From Bacteroidota bacterium (GTDB lineage: Bacteria > Bacteroidota > Bacteroidia > Bacteroidales > JAAUTT01): a DNA stretch of 64,000 nt. Every line of letters begins with the position of its first letter. The first letter of the stretch is position 1. Made by a program: the position numbers and the translations under genes. The stretch covers positions 274,964 to 338,963 of the forward strand of contig JAEYWD010000008.1 in assembly GCA_023429135.1 (NCBI GenBank), in the 5' to 3' direction. The notes under the pieces are model-generated. The model was not told the DNA's origin and searched no databases. It worked only from the letters and a program-made list of their open reading frames with translations. This document shows positions 25,190 to 33,623 of the stretch, one piece after another.

Positions 25190-26614
25190 CTAAATATATT
25201 TATACCCCACAGGCGAATGCTCCTGCTTGTATTCTATCAGTGCATTTACCACCCGGTCGAAAAGTTGCTGGGTTCCGGCATATCCGATATGCTGTATGCG
25301 TTGTGCACCAAAGCGGTCGTGTACCGGAAATCCAACCCTGATAAGGGGTATACCATGCCTGCGCGTGATGTAATACCCTTTGCTGTTACCGATAAAAATA
25401 TCGGCATCGCCTGGCTCCAGGTTTTTGTCGATAGCATCAAAATCGGCATCCTGGAGCACTTTTATATTGTGAAATTTGTTATTTGTAATTTGATTTACCA
25501 GTGGTTTTAACCTTCCTGAATTGCCGCCGGAAGCAACAATCACGGGCTCCATCCCAATCTCGGTAATGAACGAAAGTAAGCCAAGGACAAGGTCTTCCTC
25601 GCCATACAATACCACTTTTTTACCGAAAACATATTTGTGCCCGTCGATATAAGCATCCACCAGCCTGCTCCGCTCCTTTTCGTATTTCTCGGGAAGCGGT
25701 TTTCCGGTAACATCGCCCAGGATGCTCAGGAACTTATCGGTTTCTTTAATCCCAATGGGTAATCCTGTTTGATGGCGGGCTACTTTAAAGGTGTTTTCCA
25801 GATATTCGCCGGCGGTTATTTTATCGGTACCCGATTTGTCGGTACTTATTTTTTTATTGAGGACATGGCCGAATTCAAACGAAGCAAGGGCAGAAGCGGT
25901 GGTCTCAATCTCTTCAATACCCGTTCCGCCCGAAGGGATAAGCATGTAATCGCTCCAATGGCCGTTGTCGAGGGTTTCGGAATAATCGGGGAAAAGCACA
26001 AAGGGTTGATCCATGTCGTGCATCAGATCCTTGAGGTAACGGATGTCGGCAGGAGAAATAAAGCCTGAAAACAGGTTTACATGGTTTTTCTTTTCGGAAG
26101 ATTTGGCAAATTTTTTAACCACCGCGACAACCGCCTCATGGAAACCATCCATGTGTGTGCCCTGATAACTGGGTGTTGAAGCATACACAAATCCCGGGAG
26201 ATTTTCATCCTTCCGTACAGAAGTATATTCGCGGATAAGGTTTTCGACATCTTCGCCAATGGTTTCGCTCAAACAGTTGGATGCTATGCCAATTACCTCG
26301 GGTTTATATTGTTTGATAATATTGTCGATGCCATTAATGAAATTGCGGTTTCCACCAAAAATGGTAGCTTCTTCCGAAAAGCTCGAAGAGGCAATATCAA
26401 CCGGTTCTTTGTAATGACTGATCATATAACGGCGGATATAGGTAGCACACCCCTGCGATCCATGGATAAGCGGAACACAGCCACGGATGCCTTTGAACAC
26501 CAGGCTTGCCCCAAGGGGCGAACAGAGCTTGCAGGCATTGGTAATATGAGGCCTATCCCCTGGCCCCTTTCCAGAGGAAAAGGGTGTTGCTGTTTCATAT
26601 TTTGTTTCTTCCAT
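25190..26614 (-). CDS. nifN: Nitrogenase cofactor assembly scaffold NifN, with repeat-encoded N-terminal insert
   Basis: A 474-residue subunit of the NifEN scaffold on which NifB-co matures to FeMo-co. The start at 26614 (MEETKYETAT) is preferred because the next residues after a short insert are the normal NifN N-terminus NACKLCSPLGASLVFKGIRG; an ATG at 26668 is further upstream. A GGGGG tract 8-12 bases before this ATG may act as a ribosome-binding site. Between T10 and NACKLC the frame crosses a family A palindrome and encodes PFSSGKGPGDRPHIT. Later conserved blocks HGSQGCATYIRRYMISHYKEPVDIASSS and ASNCLSETIGED are intact. It follows nifE closely. Confidence 0.93.
   Translation of the reverse strand: MEETKYETATPFSSGKGPGDRPHITNACKLCSPLGASLVFKGIRGCVPLIHGSQGCATYIRRYMISHYKEPVDIASSSFSEEATIFGGNRNFINGIDNIIKQYKPEVIGIASNCLSETIGEDVENLIREYTSVRKDENLPGFVYASTPSYQGTHMDGFHEAVVAVVKKFAKSSEKKNHVNLFSGFISPADIRYLKDLMHDMDQPFVLFPDYSETLDNGHWSDYMLIPSGGTGIEEIETTASALASFEFGHVLNKKISTDKSGTDKITAGEYLENTFKVARHQTGLPIGIKETDKFLSILGDVTGKPLPEKYEKERSRLVDAYIDGHKYVFGKKVVLYGEEDLVLGLLSFITEIGMEPVIVASGGNSGRLKPLVNQITNNKFHNIKVLQDADFDAIDKNLEPGDADIFIGNSKGYYITRRHGIPLIRVGFPVHDRFGAQRIQHIGYAGTQQLFDRVVNALIEYKQEHSPVGYKYI
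26549..26586. repeat. Family A palindrome inside the nifN 5' coding region
   Basis: GAGGCCTATCCCCTGG then CCCCTTTCC-AGA-GGAAAAGGG. It is in frame within nifN and inverted relative to the copy at 26688-26724. Confidence 0.75.
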
Positions 26615-26682
26615 TTTACTACCCCCTGTATTAAGTTTGGTTAAACCATTACAAATAAGCGCAAACATTATATCGAAGCTTC

Positions 26683-28056
26683 TTAAAGTCCTTCTCCTTT
26701 GGAGAAGGATTTAGGAAGAGGCCTCTTTCCCACAAATTCCCACACCGGGCTCATGCACGAGGCATAAACCTCTTTGGCAAAATTGAGCATCCCCACATAT
26801 CCGGCCAGGGCTTCCTTACGTTCATGGTTGTGGTCACAGAATCCTATTCCAAGTTTATAGGCAATGGGTCTTTCTTTAACCCCTCCAATAAAAAGATCTG
26901 CTTTCTTTTCTTTGATGATAGCAGAAAGTTCGACAGGGTTGGAATCGTCGACTATTACTGTTCCCTCACTACAAAGTGCCTTTATCAACTCATAATCTTC
27001 CTTACTGCCGGTTTGTGAGCCAACCAAAACCGTTTCCACTCCTATCAACCTTAAAGCTTTTATCAATGAGATTGCCTTAAACCCTCCTCCTACATAAATC
27101 GCAGCTTTTTTCCCTGAGAGTTTTTCTTTATATTCCTTTATGGCTGGCATTAGCTTGCCAATTTCTTCTTTTACCAGGCTTTTGGCCTTATCCATCAATT
27201 CGTTGCTCTTAAAGAATTTGGCAACTTCGTACAGCGCATCCGACATGTCTTCAATTCCAAAATACGAAACCTTCATGTGCGGAATGCCATATTTCTCCTT
27301 CATCATCTTGGCCAGGTAAACCATGGAACCGGAACATTGAACCACATTCAGACCCGCCAGGTGCGACCGGCGTATATCGTCGATGCGGCCATCGCCAGTG
27401 ATGGTGGCAACAACTTCAATGCCCATCTTTTTGTAATAATCGAGTAACAGCCACAATTCCCCGGCAAGGTTGAAATCGCCCAGAATGTTAATGCTGTACG
27501 GAGTTTGTGGTTTTACTTCCGAAGTGCCTACCAACCGGAAAAGGCTTTCGCAAGCGATTTTATACCCATCTTTCTTGTTGCCCTTAAAACCAGGAGCCTG
27601 CACCGGGATCACCGGAATTCCCTTTTCGAGTTCAACTTTCCGGCAAACGGCTTCCACATCATCTCCTATTACCCCAACAATGCAGGTTGAATAGATAAAT
27701 GCTGCCTTGGGTGCATATTCATCGATAAGATGGAGGAGCGATGAATACAATTTCTTTTCGCCACCGAAAACTACATCCTTCTCGCGGAGGTCGGTGGTAA
27801 AACTTAAGCGATGTAACTCAGGGCCGGAGGACATAGCACCGCGAATGTCCCAGGTATAAGCAGCACATCCAACAGGCCCGTGAATTACATGCAATGCATC
27901 AGCTATAGGATACAACACCACCCTCGACCCACAAAATGTGCAGGCCCTCTGACTGACAGAACCAGCGGTGCTGGGCTTGGAACAGTCCATTTCGGTATTT
28001 GCAGATTCACCAACGGTGAAAACCTGATTTTTGCGATCGGAGAGAATGTATTCCAT
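26683..28056 (-). CDS. nifE: Nitrogenase cofactor assembly scaffold NifE
   Basis: A 457-residue partner of NifN, related to NifD. Cluster-ligand regions are visible: RACTFCGSRVVLYPIADALH, HGPVGCAAYTW and STCIVGVIGDD. The normal protein probably ends near MSPVWEFV. The last 14 codons (GKRPLPKSFSKGEGL region) derive from a family A palindrome at 26688-26724 that supplies the stop. nifN begins 68 bp downstream. It is separated from nifK by 193 bp filled by an inverted repeat pair. Confidence 0.94.
   Translation of the reverse strand: MEYILSDRKNQVFTVGESANTEMDCSKPSTAGSVSQRACTFCGSRVVLYPIADALHVIHGPVGCAAYTWDIRGAMSSGPELHRLSFTTDLREKDVVFGGEKKLYSSLLHLIDEYAPKAAFIYSTCIVGVIGDDVEAVCRKVELEKGIPVIPVQAPGFKGNKKDGYKIACESLFRLVGTSEVKPQTPYSINILGDFNLAGELWLLLDYYKKMGIEVVATITGDGRIDDIRRSHLAGLNVVQCSGSMVYLAKMMKEKYGIPHMKVSYFGIEDMSDALYEVAKFFKSNELMDKAKSLVKEEIGKLMPAIKEYKEKLSGKKAAIYVGGGFKAISLIKALRLIGVETVLVGSQTGSKEDYELIKALCSEGTVIVDDSNPVELSAIIKEKKADLFIGGVKERPIAYKLGIGFCDHNHERKEALAGYVGMLNFAKEVYASCMSPVWEFVGKRPLPKSFSKGEGL
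26688..26724. repeat. Family A palindrome at the nifE 3' end
   Basis: TCCTTCTCC-TTT-GGAGAAGGA followed by TTTAGGAAGAGGCC. The orientation is opposite to the copy at 26549, so the two form an inverted pair around the nifE-nifN junction. Confidence 0.78.
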
Positions 28057-28074
28057 AAGTCCTTATAAGAAGCC

Positions 28075-28250
28075 CACTCCCCGGCCCTCTCCCTTCCGAT
28101 AGCTATCGGGAGGAGAGGGAGTAAGACCTGAGCCAGATTTAAGTATGAATTAATATTAACCTGTATGCTGTATTCCTCCCCTCTCCCCAGGGAGAACTTA
28201 GCGCCAGCGTTCTCACGACCAAAGGGAGTAGCGGCCGGGGGTGAGGCCCT
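28075..28250. repeat. Inverted pair of family A palindromes in the nifK-nifE gap
   Basis: The left end (28075-28125) contains CCCTCTCCC and GGAGAGGG around an inner perfect palindrome CCGATAGCTATCGG. The right end (about 28168-28250) is inverted and finishes with GCCGGGGGTGAGGCC. They enclose about 40-50 bp with no gene, and nearly fill the 193-bp gap. Confidence 0.75.
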
Positions 28251-29632
28251 TACATTACCAATTCCACTTTTTCTTCAACAGCATCACGATCCTGACGATC
28301 CATAAGTGCATTCAGGATTTTTTCGACGATGCGCAACCCTCCCTGATAGCCTACTGTTGGGAAATAGCTGTGGCCTATACGGTCGAGGATTGGGAAACCC
28401 ATGCGGATGAAAGGAACGTCTTCGTCGCGGGCAATGTATTTGCCATAGGTATTGCCCATGAGTAAGTCGACCTTTTCCTGTTTAATCCATTGATGCAGCA
28501 GGTACATATCGGCTGCATCGCCATTTTTGAATTTGGCTTCAGGAACCTTTTCGCCCAAAATTTCTTTCATCCTTTTATCGAAGGTTTTGCCCGGGGTACC
28601 CGAAACAATGTAAACAGGTTTCATATCGAGCATTACCAAAAATTCAGTCATCGGGATCAGCCAATCGGGATCGCCAAACAGGGCAACACGTTTTCCATAT
28701 AAATATTGGTGCATGTCGGCAATTACATCGATTAACCTTCCACGCTCGTTAGTGAGCGACTGAGGAACCTTCACATTGGCGTAACGGCTCAGTGCTGTGA
28801 TAAATCGGTCGGTAGCCTGTAATCCAATGGGCAGGTCGGTAATGTCGTATTTCACTTTACATTTGTACTCGAGCTTTTTGGCTGCTTCCTCGGTGGCAAA
28901 TTGTCCTAGTCCCAGGGTGAATTTGGCATCGCCGGCACTGATAAGTTCGGCCACCGTTGTGCCACCTTTGGGGTACATTTCGAAAGTACCGTTCAAAGGG
29001 CCATCGAGAATCCCGGAAGTATCGGGGAACATAATGGTATTAGCCTGCATTTTTTTGGCGATGCGTTTAATTTCGCGCATATCGCTGGGTTCAACCCAAC
29101 CACTGATAAGGTTTACCTGATAATTGGGAACACTTGTCTTCTGGGCAAAGTACGATACCATTCCCATTACCATGTTGGCATAACCTGTGATATGCGAACC
29201 CACATAACTTGGTGTACTGCAATGTATCACATGTTTTCCTTTTGGAACCTTTCCTTCGTCGCGGGCTTTTTGCAGAATCTGGTTCAGGTCGTCGCCGATG
29301 GTTTCGCTGAGGCAGGTTGTATGAACAGCAACCACTTCGGGTTCGTAAAGTGAAAAAATAGTGTCGATTGCCTGGAGAAGGTTGGCCTGTCCGCCAAATA
29401 CCGAAGATCCTTCGGTAAACGAACTTGTTGCGGCCATTACCGGTTCTTTATAGTGCCTGGTGAGGGCACTGCGGTGGTACGAACAACAACCTTGCGAACC
29501 GTGACTGTGCGGCAAACATCCCCTGATACCAAGGGCTGCATACATTGCTCCAACAGGTTGGCAGGTTTTGGCCGGGTTGATGGTCAAAGCTGTCCGCTCT
29601 ATGACTTGATCGTTTGTATGACGTAATAACAT
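28250..29632 (-). CDS. nifK: Nitrogenase MoFe protein beta subunit NifK
   Basis: A 460-residue beta subunit of the MoFe protein. P-cluster ligand regions are present: PAKTCQPVGAMYAALGIRGC, HGSQGCCSYHRSALTRHYKEP and TTCLSETIGDDL. The protein lacks the about 60-residue N-terminal extension of group I NifK, as expected for group II/III enzymes from anaerobes, and agrees with the PII genes upstream. It forms the alpha2beta2 tetramer with NifD and contributes to the P-cluster. Confidence 0.96.
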   Translation of the reverse strand: MLLRHTNDQVIERTALTINPAKTCQPVGAMYAALGIRGCLPHSHGSQGCCSYHRSALTRHYKEPVMAATSSFTEGSSVFGGQANLLQAIDTIFSLYEPEVVAVHTTCLSETIGDDLNQILQKARDEGKVPKGKHVIHCSTPSYVGSHITGYANMVMGMVSYFAQKTSVPNYQVNLISGWVEPSDMREIKRIAKKMQANTIMFPDTSGILDGPLNGTFEMYPKGGTTVAELISAGDAKFTLGLGQFATEEAAKKLEYKCKVKYDITDLPIGLQATDRFITALSRYANVKVPQSLTNERGRLIDVIADMHQYLYGKRVALFGDPDWLIPMTEFLVMLDMKPVYIVSGTPGKTFDKRMKEILGEKVPEAKFKNGDAADMYLLHQWIKQEKVDLLMGNTYGKYIARDEDVPFIRMGFPILDRIGHSYFPTVGYQGGLRIVEKILNALMDRQDRDAVEEKVELVM

Positions 29633-29647
29633 AAGAGTAAGAATTAG

Positions 29648-29781
29648 AGGCCTCCCCTAACCCCTCCAAAGGAGGGGATAAAACCGGAATTAATAGGGAA
29701 AGGCTTGATTGTTAAAATATTGATTTCAAATTGAGAAGAGCGTGCCTTCCTCCCCTCCTTCGGAGGGGCTGGGGGAGGCCA
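29648..29781. repeat. Inverted pair of family A palindromes in the nifD-nifK gap
   Basis: The left copy reads GAGGCCTCCCCTAA then CCCCTCC-AAA-GGAGGGG. The right copy is its inverse, CCCCTCC-TTC-GGAGGGG then CTGGGGGAGGCC. They enclose about 55 bp and occupy nearly the whole 151-bp gap between nifD and nifK. Confidence 0.85.
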
Positions 29782-29783
29782 TT

Positions 29784-31415
29784 CTACACCATCTCTATCA
29801 CAAAGTTGGCTTCGATCTGTTTTTGTGTTTCCCAAGGGGCATGGATAAACTTCCAAACGGTAGCACCAACCATGCGGTCGATATCGTTATAGAAATTAAC
29901 TGCTCCTTTGAAACCGGCGTAGGGGCCGCCATAATCGTAGCTATGCAACTGTTTGAGTGGAATTCCAAGCTTTTGAACAACGTACTTTTCTTTGATACCG
30001 GCGCAGAAAATGTCGGGTTTGTAAAACTCGATGAGTTTCTCGGTTTCCCAATGGTTAATATCGTCAATCATCAGGGAGTTGTTTTTCATATCGGGCAACA
30101 TCCCGATATAATCGGCAACTTCTTCGGTACGTTTCTTGAAATCGGCATATTGCTCTTCGGTGAGACGCGGTTTATAACGCTCCGGATCCTTTTCAATATG
30201 CAACTCCTCAATGTTACGACTGTCAGCATCTACCGAAATGGTAGGGATCACTTTGCGGCCTTCGTAGTCGTCGCGGTGGCCGAACTCGTAACCGGCCGAT
30301 ACAGTCGACATCCCCAATTCGTTAAAAAGCTCCTGATAATGGTGTGCACGCGAACCTCCTACAAACAACATGGCTGTTTTGCCTTTGGTACGGTCGTAAA
30401 TAGTCGAAAGTACTTTGTCCACATCGGGCATTTCTTCGGCTATCACTTCTTCGATGCGCTGTTTCAAACCTTCGTCGTTGAAATATTCACCGATTTTACG
30501 CAGCGACTTTGCTGTGGCTTTGGCCCCTATAAAATTGACCTTTACCCAGGGAATACCGAATTTGGTTTCCATCATTTCGGCCATATAGTTGATGGAACGG
30601 TGGCACATTACCAGGTTGAGGTCGGCAGTGTGGGCCGTTTCGAACTGGTACAGGGTTGAGTTTCCACTGAAGGAAGCCACCATGGTAACGCCGATCTTCT
30701 CAAATATTCTTTCGATTTCGAAAGCATCGCCACCAATATTGTACTCACCCAGCATGTTGATGCGGAACTTGCCTTCGGGGCCTTTGTCGTTGGCGCCTAC
30801 CACATGCTTGAACAAACCGTTGTTTGCAATGTGGTGCCCGGCACTCTGACTAACGCCTTTGTAACCTTCGCAACTAAAACCAAAAATGTTAATTCCCAAC
30901 TCCTCTTTCATTTCCTGGGCAACAGCGTGAACGTCGTCGCCAATCAAACCTACCGGGCAGGTTGCGAAAATACCGATGGCCTTAGGCTTAAATACCTGGT
31001 AAGCCTCACGTACAGCCTGTTTCAGTTTTATTTCGCCCCCGAAAACGATGTTCGAGTCCTGCATGTCAGTCGACAGGGAATACATCATATAGTTAGGACT
31101 ATCGGCTGTTTCTGGCTTGGTTTGGTTACGGCGTGTGAGCCAGGCATAGAACGAACATCCTATAGGGCCATGCACCAGGTTAAGAATATCACGCGATGGG
31201 CCTAAAACCACCCCTTTACATCCTGCGTAAGTACAACCACGTTGGGTAATAATTCCCGGAATGGTACGAACGTTCGCCTGAATGGTCTGTTCCTGATCCT
31301 TATTTACAATCACCAACTGTTTCTCACGTTTCTTGGCAATTTTCGAAGGGTATTTCTTAAGGATCTCCCTCTTTAAACCCGACGGATCGGGCAACAATTT
31401 GTCTTTTGCTTCCAT
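29784..31415 (-). CDS. nifD: Nitrogenase MoFe protein alpha subunit NifD
   Basis: A 543-residue alpha subunit carrying FeMo-co. Ligand regions: RGCTYAGCKGVVLGP, HGPIGCSFYAW, CPVGLIGDDV, the cofactor Cys near MCHRSINYMAEMME, and the His in HSYDYGGPYAGFKG. An about 50-residue insertion around ERYKPRLTEEQYADFKKRTE is typical of group II/III NifD. The start at 31415 (MEAKDKLL) is chosen because GGAGGA lies 6 nt upstream, a good ribosome-binding site; an ATG at 31436 would overlap nifI2. It lacks vnf/anf-type accessory subunits. Confidence 0.96.
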   Translation of the reverse strand: MEAKDKLLPDPSGLKREILKKYPSKIAKKREKQLVIVNKDQEQTIQANVRTIPGIITQRGCTYAGCKGVVLGPSRDILNLVHGPIGCSFYAWLTRRNQTKPETADSPNYMMYSLSTDMQDSNIVFGGEIKLKQAVREAYQVFKPKAIGIFATCPVGLIGDDVHAVAQEMKEELGINIFGFSCEGYKGVSQSAGHHIANNGLFKHVVGANDKGPEGKFRINMLGEYNIGGDAFEIERIFEKIGVTMVASFSGNSTLYQFETAHTADLNLVMCHRSINYMAEMMETKFGIPWVKVNFIGAKATAKSLRKIGEYFNDEGLKQRIEEVIAEEMPDVDKVLSTIYDRTKGKTAMLFVGGSRAHHYQELFNELGMSTVSAGYEFGHRDDYEGRKVIPTISVDADSRNIEELHIEKDPERYKPRLTEEQYADFKKRTEEVADYIGMLPDMKNNSLMIDDINHWETEKLIEFYKPDIFCAGIKEKYVVQKLGIPLKQLHSYDYGGPYAGFKGAVNFYNDIDRMVGATVWKFIHAPWETQKQIEANFVIEMV

Positions 31416-31428
31416 AATTTTTCCTCCG

Positions 31429-31812
31429 TTAATCAAGAACTGCTTCGCCGGATGCTCCGGTTCTTACCTGAATAGCTTCAGCGGCAGGTAAGACAAATAT
31501 TTTTCCGTCGCCGCTGTTTCCCGTTTTATTGGTTGCAATAATAGTTTGAACCGCAAGTTCAACTTTATCGTTTGCCACCACCAGTGTGATCATTCTCTTG
31601 TTTTTAAGTCTTGGTTCAGGGCCAAGCTCTTTGAGCTGTTCAAGGAGTTCAGGGTCGCTCTTTACTTTTTCGTAATTTGGCCCGAGCCCTCTTCCGCGGC
31701 CACGTCCCTGAACTTCTCCGGAAGCCATGAACGAGGGCAATCCCGCTGCAGCAAGTGCCGATTTGGTCTCGTTCATTTTCACCATCCGTATGATTGCGAT
31801 TATCATTTTCAT
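31429..31812 (-). CDS. nifI2: Nitrogenase-associated PII protein NifI2
   Basis: A 127-residue PII-family regulator. The N-terminal MKMIIAIIRMVKMNETKSAL and the C-terminal GDGKIFVLPAAEAIQVRTG are the two PII signatures. The T-loop is long (residues about 35-70, rich in GRGRGRGLG), as in NifI2. With NifI1 it binds nitrogenase directly and blocks it when 2-oxoglutarate is low, that is, when nitrogen is plentiful. It lies between nifI1 and nifD, 24 bp and 13 bp from each. Confidence 0.93.
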   Translation of the reverse strand: MKMIIAIIRMVKMNETKSALAAAGLPSFMASGEVQGRGRGRGLGPNYEKVKSDPELLEQLKELGPEPRLKNKRMITLVVANDKVELAVQTIIATNKTGNSGDGKIFVLPAAEAIQVRTGASGEAVLD

Positions 31813-31836
31813 GTGTATGATTTTTGAAGTTAGGGA

Positions 31837-32163
31837 CTATAATTCCTTGGTACCTTTGCTTATCGTCCAGGCCTCTTCTACCGGGGTGATAAATATTTTG
31901 CCATCACCAAACTGGCCTTTGGGTGCTGTGCGGGCATTTTCGAGAATGGTTTGTACTACCACGTCTTTGTCTGAGTCATTTACAACAATCATCAGCATGG
32001 TTTTGGTAAGCTCGTCGTAGGTAATTTCGCCTACTTTCAAACCGCGCTGTTTGCCGCGACCGTAAACAGCCATTTTGGTTACTGAAGGAAATCCAGTGTC
32101 GAATAAGGATTTCATTACTATACTTGCTTTTTCAGGACGTACAATTGCTCTTATGAGTAACAT
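31837..32163 (-). CDS. nifI1: Nitrogenase-associated PII protein NifI1
   Basis: A 108-residue PII-family regulator of nitrogenase. The N-terminal MLLIRAIVRPEKASIVMKSL, the T-loop segment VYGRGKQRGLKVGEITYDEL and the C-terminal GDGKIFITPVEEAWTI are clear. It lacks the Tyr51 uridylylation context of GlnB. It works as a hetero-oligomer with NifI2 in post-translational switch-off. The position between nifH and nifD is typical of methanogens, clostridia, green sulfur bacteria and diazotrophic Bacteroidetes. Confidence 0.93.
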   Translation of the reverse strand: MLLIRAIVRPEKASIVMKSLFDTGFPSVTKMAVYGRGKQRGLKVGEITYDELTKTMLMIVVNDSDKDVVVQTILENARTAPKGQFGDGKIFITPVEEAWTISKGTKEL

Positions 32164-32189
32164 ATTTTATTGTTTTAAAGGTGTCTCAA

Positions 32190-33014
32190 TTAGTTCGCTA
32201 TACCAAAGTTGATCAAAAGCTCTTCCAGTTCTGGAATAGTCAAGGGTTTTGGAATTACAAGATTTCGATTCTGGTCTATTTTTTTGGCAAGGGCCCTATA
32301 TTCGTCAGCCTGATTATGAGATGGTTCAAAATCAATCACTGTTTTGCGGTTGATTTCGGCACGTTGCACCATATTATCTCTTGGCACAAAATGTATCATC
32401 TGGGTACCTAACCTTTTAGCAAATTCTTCGATCATGCTTTGTTCGTTGTCCACCTTACGGCTGTTGCAGATAAGTCCGCCCAGGCGCACAGTTCCGGTTT
32501 GTGCAAATTTTACAATCCCTTTACAAATATTGTTTGCTGCATACATCGCCATCATTTCACCCGAAACTACAATGTAAATTTCTTCTGCTTTTCCATCGCG
32601 GATGGGCATAGCAAAACCTCCACAAACCACATCGCCCAATACATCATAAAATACATAATCGAGGTTTTTATCATCGTTATAAGCACCTAATTGTTCCAAC
32701 AGGTTAATTGAGGTAATGATACCACGACCTGCACATCCAACTCCTGGCTCTGGTCCGCCAGATTCGGTGCAACTTACTTTGCTGAAACCTTCCTTGAGTA
32801 CATCTTCGAGTTCCACATCTTCCCCTTCCTCGCGTAAGGTATCGAGTACCGTTTTCTGAGCAAGGCCTCCTAATAAGAGACGCGTGGAGTCGGCTTTGGG
32901 ATCGCATCCTACAACCATTACTTTTTTGCCCATTTCGGCAAGGCCTGCTACTGTATTTTGGGTGGTAGTACTTTTACCGATACCACCTTTTCCATAGATT
33001 GCTACTTTTCTCAT
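32190..33014 (-). CDS. nifH: Nitrogenase iron protein NifH
   Basis: A 274-residue Fe protein that delivers electrons to NifDK with ATP hydrolysis. The P-loop GKGGIGKSTT is at residues 8-17, the switch region GCDPKADSTR follows, and the [4Fe-4S] ligands lie in GVGCAGRGI and VVCGGFAMP. The Arg after the first ligand (CAGR) is the ADP-ribosylation site used in some species. A strong ribosome-binding site AAGGAGG lies 8 nt before the ATG, and a sigma-54 promoter lies at 33053-33068. It is the first gene of the structural operon. Confidence 0.97.
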   Translation of the reverse strand: MRKVAIYGKGGIGKSTTTQNTVAGLAEMGKKVMVVGCDPKADSTRLLLGGLAQKTVLDTLREEGEDVELEDVLKEGFSKVSCTESGGPEPGVGCAGRGIITSINLLEQLGAYNDDKNLDYVFYDVLGDVVCGGFAMPIRDGKAEEIYIVVSGEMMAMYAANNICKGIVKFAQTGTVRLGGLICNSRKVDNEQSMIEEFAKRLGTQMIHFVPRDNMVQRAEINRKTVIDFEPSHNQADEYRALAKKIDQNRNLVIPKPLTIPELEELLINFGIAN

Positions 33015-33052
33015 TGTTATTCCTCCTTATTGATTTGGTTCGATACATGTAA

Positions 33053-33068
33053 TGCATCATTGATGCCA
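33053..33068 (-). promoter_or_regulatory. Sigma-54 promoter of the nifH operon
   Basis: On the - strand the sequence TGGCATCAATGATGCA fits TGGCAC-N5-TTGC with exact GG-to-GC spacing and two substitutions. The -12 GC is at 33055-33054, so transcription should start near 33042, about 28 nt before the nifH ATG. RpoN and a NifA-type activator are both encoded in this window. No other equally good match was noticed in the island. Confidence 0.8.
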
Positions 33069-33219
33069 CAAAAAATAAGGGTTCTGAAAGATGGGGATTA
33101 TGAGGAGGTAAGTTCCTGAAAGTGAGTGGAAAAATTTTTTAAAAATATTTTTAAAAAATGAATATAGCTAGTCGATTTATGCAATATTTACCTACTTAAT
33201 TGTAATATTTATAGGGGTA

Positions 33220-33239
33220 AAATTACATGAATGTAATTT
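33220..33239. promoter_or_regulatory. Candidate upstream activator site for the nifH promoter
   Basis: AAATTACAT-GA-ATGTAATTT is a dyad with 9-bp arms, about 150 bp upstream of the -24 element. It differs from the classical NifA site TGT-N10-ACA. Between it and the promoter lies a very A/T-rich stretch (33127-33161) that could bend. The role is inferred from position only. Confidence 0.4.
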
Positions 33240-33299
33240 ATACTATTTTTGTATTGAAAAAATAAAGGGGTAAACTCAAAGAATTATTTTTATACTAAT

Positions 33300-33620
33300 G
33301 TAGCATTGGAACAAATGCATGATTAAGTTATTTGCTAAATTGACAACAAATGCCCTGAGAAAAGAATTACAGCAATTTATTAAGTCCGCCGATTAGCGAT
33401 TTTTAAGGATGGGCATTCTTTGGCGAAGGAATATACAAAAAACGAGGACATAGTTGTGAGCCACCATATGGGTAAGCCAATAAAAAAAAAGCCAATTATT
33501 GAAAGATTTAGAAGAAGCTGATAAACAGATCGACAGAGGAGATTTTATTACAATTGAGAATCTGGAAATAAAATGCCTAATGATCCAGAATTGAGCAACG
33601 ATTTCAGCTTTAATTTAATA
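33300..33620. pseudogene. Possible decayed small-gene remnants upstream of the nifH promoter
   Basis: No intact gene is present. On the + strand, 33497-33570 reads an antitoxin-like stretch (LEEADKQIDRGDFITIENLE) with no start and an early stop. 33400-33510 is open in another frame (AIFKDGHSLAKEYTKNED). These may be frameshifted remains of a small toxin-antitoxin gene, but the resemblance is weak. Confidence 0.25.
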
Positions 33621-33623
33621 AGC

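Noticed and set aside
29784..31415. Alternative (V or Fe-only) nitrogenase
   Set aside because: There is no vnfG/anfG delta subunit, and nifE, nifN, nifV and molybdate uptake genes accompany it. The sequence fits group II/III NifD.
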